IMG/VR virus record: IMGVR_UViG_3300033146_005950
Location: 18,181 to 82,180 of that record
From: a virus
Length of the DNA: 64,000 nucleotides
Direction: 5' to 3' (one strand)
Below, piece by piece: positions 61,436 to 64,000 of this stretch (its first letter is position 1; the number at the start of each line of letters is the position of its first letter). Made by a program: the position numbers and the translations under genes. The notes under the pieces were generated by a model, which had not been told where the DNA came from, made no database searches, and saw nothing but the letters and a program-made list of their open reading frames with translations.

Positions 61436-63112
61436 ATGGCAGGAATTACTCATTTTAAAGACTTGAATAAAAAAGGTACTGATTTTTTAAATGATTTATT
61501 GAACCAAGATTTAGTAATATCAGAAAAAGTCGATGGCAGTTCATTTTCAGTAAAAAAAGAAAATGATGAACTACAATTTTATAATAGAAATGAAAATAAA
61601 CCTTTATCAAAAATTGATAGAAGTATATTATCTTTATATGAAATTCCAATATCTCATTTAGAAAGCATCGATATTAATAAGTTTGATGAAGGAGTAATGT
61701 ATTCATTTGAATATTTTTATAATAATAATCCTGTTGAAATAAAATATGATTATTTACCTAAAAACAATTTAATGCTTACGAATATAAAATCAAATGGCAA
61801 AATAATTACAGACCCAAAAATATTGAATAAAAAAGCAAAAGACTTTAAAGTAGACGGACCGTTTATTGTTTTTAATGGCAAATTAAATAAAAAACAAAAA
61901 GAACAAATATTAAAATTTATAAGCACAGATTTTGATGAACTTGTACAAAAATTTAAAACGAATTCATTTACAAGATTTATTATTTCAATATTAAATCCTA
62001 AATTAGCAAACACTGCATTAAGAAACGGAATTGACTCTCCAATTGAAGGATTAGTTTTTAAATTTTCAAATGAAACTGAAGACTTCTTTGCAAAATTAGT
62101 GGATCCTGTATTTACTCAAATGGCTAAAGATAAAAAGAAAAAACAATTGAGTGAAAATAATGATGACTATAAATCATTATTATTTGATTTAACTGATTTT
62201 ATTAAAAAGACTAAAATTAAAACAAACGGCGAAACAGCTGAAGAACGACAATTAAATTTATTTGCTAAATTAGCAATTAATTATTATAATAAAAATAAAA
62301 ATATTAAATTGCCAAAAAGTTTTTCAAATGATGAAGTTTTTAATGCAAATACAAATTTTATAACAGACGATAAACTTAGAAATAAAATATCATCAAATAA
62401 TACATTATTAAGATTATTTCAAATAATAACATCTGGTTTTAGAAAAACTAAAAAAAGAGCAAGTGCAAAATATAGCAAAGACGATATTCAAATTATAAAT
62501 AAAGCTGTTCAAAAAATTAATAAATTAATTGAAGACAGTATTATTTTTAATGACTTTATTGTTGAAGAAGAAGTACTTTCATTTAAAGAATTTTTCAAAC
62601 AGCAAGAAGAAAAGAAAGAAAACAATGCTTTATTTTTGGGTAGAATGCAACCACCAACAAAAGCTCATATTGCTATTATTGAAAAAGCATTAAAAAAGTT
62701 TAATAAAGTTTATGTCGCAATAATAAAAGGAGCAAAGTCAGATCCTTATAAAAATCCATTTGAACTTGATTTGCAAAATAAAATGATAAAATCAATATTT
62801 GGAAATAAAGTAAAATTAATTGAATTTAAAATTGGCTATATTCCTTATATTATTAATGATATAGAACAAAATTATGGAGATGAAATAACTGCTGTTTTAG
62901 CAGGAACTGATAGAGCAGAAAGTTATCAAAAACAATTAGATAGAGCTGAATTGTATGATGTCGATGTAATAGAGATCCCAAGAACCGGCGCAGATGTTTC
63001 AGCTACAGAATTGAGAAACTCTATTAGAGAGAACGACTATAATAATTTTAAAAAGAACATTGATAAAAGATTATTAAGTTTTTTTGATATATTAAAACGA
63101 GAAATAAATTAA
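61436..63112 (+). CDS. Nucleic acid ligase-like domain fused to NMN adenylyltransferase-like domain
   Basis: 558 residues. Domain 1 (~1-235) is a covalent nucleotidyltransferase: motif I SEKVDGSSF (Lys ~31), YSFEYFY (motif III), SPIEGLVFKF (motif IV), FAKLVDP (motif V), close to RNA/DNA ligases. Domain 2 (~398-558) is an HxGH-type nucleotidylyl transferase: ALFLGRMQPPTKAHIAIIEK (TKAH replacing HxGH), AVLAGTDRAE, and GADVSATELRNSI (ISxTxxR motif), as in NadM/NadR-type enzymes. The linker holds FIVEEEVLSFKEFF, like a capsid-targeting sequence or protease site. Starts are coupled to the NTase gene (3-base gap). Confidence 0.75.
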   Translation: MAGITHFKDLNKKGTDFLNDLLNQDLVISEKVDGSSFSVKKENDELQFYNRNENKPLSKIDRSILSLYEIPISHLESIDINKFDEGVMYSFEYFYNNNPVEIKYDYLPKNNLMLTNIKSNGKIITDPKILNKKAKDFKVDGPFIVFNGKLNKKQKEQILKFISTDFDELVQKFKTNSFTRFIISILNPKLANTALRNGIDSPIEGLVFKFSNETEDFFAKLVDPVFTQMAKDKKKKQLSENNDDYKSLLFDLTDFIKKTKIKTNGETAEERQLNLFAKLAINYYNKNKNIKLPKSFSNDEVFNANTNFITDDKLRNKISSNNTLLRLFQIITSGFRKTKKRASAKYSKDDIQIINKAVQKINKLIEDSIIFNDFIVEEEVLSFKEFFKQQEEKKENNALFLGRMQPPTKAHIAIIEKALKKFNKVYVAIIKGAKSDPYKNPFELDLQNKMIKSIFGNKVKLIEFKIGYIPYIINDIEQNYGDEITAVLAGTDRAESYQKQLDRAELYDVDVIEIPRTGADVSATELRNSIRENDYNNFKKNIDKRLLSFFDILKREIN

Positions 63113-63140
63113 AAAAATAAAAAAAGAAAGAGGTAATATT

Positions 63141-64000
63141 TTGAGAAAATCTTTTACTGATTATTTAAAAGAAAATAAAAAGAAGAAAAACATTTTTTCA
63201 GTTGTTGAAGAAAGCGTAGATATGGAATTTGTTGAAGAAGCGGCGTCTATAAATGCAAATACTGAAAAACAAGCAAACTTAATCGCAAAATTAATTGGCA
63301 AACGTTTGGGCGCCGAAGTATTTAGAATGCCCGGAGTACAAATGTTTTCAAACGGCAGAGGCAAATTTGGCGGGTTTTTATATTTTTATGGAGACACTGC
63401 AGCATTCAGATTGAATTTATTAAAAGGTTCAAAAAACATTTCATCTTTTGATTCCCTCGATGTTTGGGCTGACGGCGGAAATACTTCAATAAATAAACCG
63501 GATTATTCTTTAATATTCGACCAAATAAATATTAATATGCAGATCCCATTGATTGTAAACTTTATGAAAAAGACTCCGCAATTTGGAAAAGAAGTTTATA
63601 TTGATAATAAAAAATTCCATCAAGAAAGCGTTGATTATGAATTAATGGACGAATCTTTAATTGATTATGATTTAGTTGAAGAAGCAAAAGTTCAATATGA
63701 TGGACAAACATTCAAAAATAAAAAAGAAGCAATAGTTTATATGAGTCAAGATTTATCTATGACTGCTGAAGAAATTGTTGCAACTGGTATATCTTCAGTT
63801 AAAATGATAAATTATCATTTAAAGAGCATTGGCGCTGCAGGAACAATTTCAGTCGCAAAACCAGTCAAATCAAAAATAATTGAAGAACCAATAAAACAAC
63901 AGATTCCTAAATACGCAAATGTAGATGAATTGTTTGAAGATATGGAAACATTAACAGGAATGGTGATAGACGGGACGCAGAATAGCCTCATGATTGTAGG
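63141..64000 (+). CDS. Large protein, 5' part only (cut by window end); possible AAA+ ATPase
   Basis: TTG start with AAAGAGGT upstream; the gene continues past the window. The first ~40 residues (RKSFTDYLKENKKKKNIFSV, VEES, then VEEA) resemble capsid-targeting/protease-site sequences. Residues ~45-155 form an unknown alpha/beta domain with GKFGGFLYFYGDTAAFRL. Residues ~190-225 have a helix-turn-helix look (SMTAEEIVATGISSVKMINY). The last visible residues (GTQNSLMIVG) look like the strand leading into a Walker A loop, so an ATPase domain probably follows. Direction and context link it to the NTase/ligase locus. Confidence 0.6.
   Translation, partial: MRKSFTDYLKENKKKKNIFSVVEESVDMEFVEEAASINANTEKQANLIAKLIGKRLGAEVFRMPGVQMFSNGRGKFGGFLYFYGDTAAFRLNLLKGSKNISSFDSLDVWADGGNTSINKPDYSLIFDQININMQIPLIVNFMKKTPQFGKEVYIDNKKFHQESVDYELMDESLIDYDLVEEAKVQYDGQTFKNKKEAIVYMSQDLSMTAEEIVATGISSVKMINYHLKSIGAAGTISVAKPVKSKIIEEPIKQQIPKYANVDELFEDMETLTGMVIDGTQNSLMIV

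Overview
The window is part of the genome of a contractile-tailed, T4-like phage (myovirus) with a very AT-rich genome. The evidence is gene content: tail sheath, tail tube, portal, prohead protease, scaffold and major capsid protein in T4 order, plus baseplate hub and spike genes and T4-type replication and recombination genes (gp62-like clamp loader, UvsW, UvsY, family B DNA polymerase, DNA ligase). Shine-Dalgarno sites (AAAGGAG type) are clear and the standard bacterial code is used. The composition and the adhesin types would fit a phage of Campylobacterota or another AT-rich marine bacterium, but the host is inferred, not shown.

Layout. 1-489: noncoding element, the first copy of a large inverted repeat. 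490-2056 (+): a small repeat protein and a DUF2341-like adhesin. 2142-5932 (-): DNA ligase and small genes. 6030-12226 (+): a tail/baseplate operon (tape-measure-like protein with an M15 peptidase, tube-cap-like protein, gp53-like wedge, hub, spike). 12234-14539 (-): two membrane-anchored proteins and small genes. 14558-32389 (-): adhesin and fibre region, with mosaic tail fibres, three paralogous hexapeptide beta-helix genes, YadA-like repeats, and small accessory genes including a P-loop kinase. 32539-40940 (-): head operon (capsid, scaffold, protease, portal) with an HD-domain hydrolase embedded. 40961-47578 (-): UvsW, zinc-ribbon proteins, gp62, tail tube, and a large SF2 helicase. 47588-48407: the second, inverted copy of the noncoding element. 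48414-53692 (+): a giant fibre-like protein and a tube-like protein. 53755-54736 (-): a secreted HNH nuclease and a Lys-rich probable internal head protein. 54825-64000 (+): the nuclease half of the large terminase carrying an atypical C-terminal split intein, tail sheath, the N-terminal half of DNA polymerase, UvsY, and an unusual nucleotidyltransferase / ligase-NMNAT locus.

Regulation visible in the sequence. A recurrent AAAAATAAATA motif precedes at least fifteen structural genes on both strands and is probably the late promoter, comparable to T4 TATAAATA. A different 24-bp motif precedes the helicase, clamp loader and polymerase genes. A leader of about 190 bp with a perfect 10-bp hairpin is duplicated upstream of two unrelated small-gene clusters.

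The most noteworthy features are (i) two fractured essential genes (terminase and polymerase) with intein-type sequence at the break, (ii) the large inverted structured element, whose hairpins stay paired although the sequences differ between copies, (iii) the locus encoding a pol-beta-type nucleotidyltransferase and a ligase fused to an NMN-adenylyltransferase-like domain, and (iv) palindromic MITE-like elements within the fibre region.
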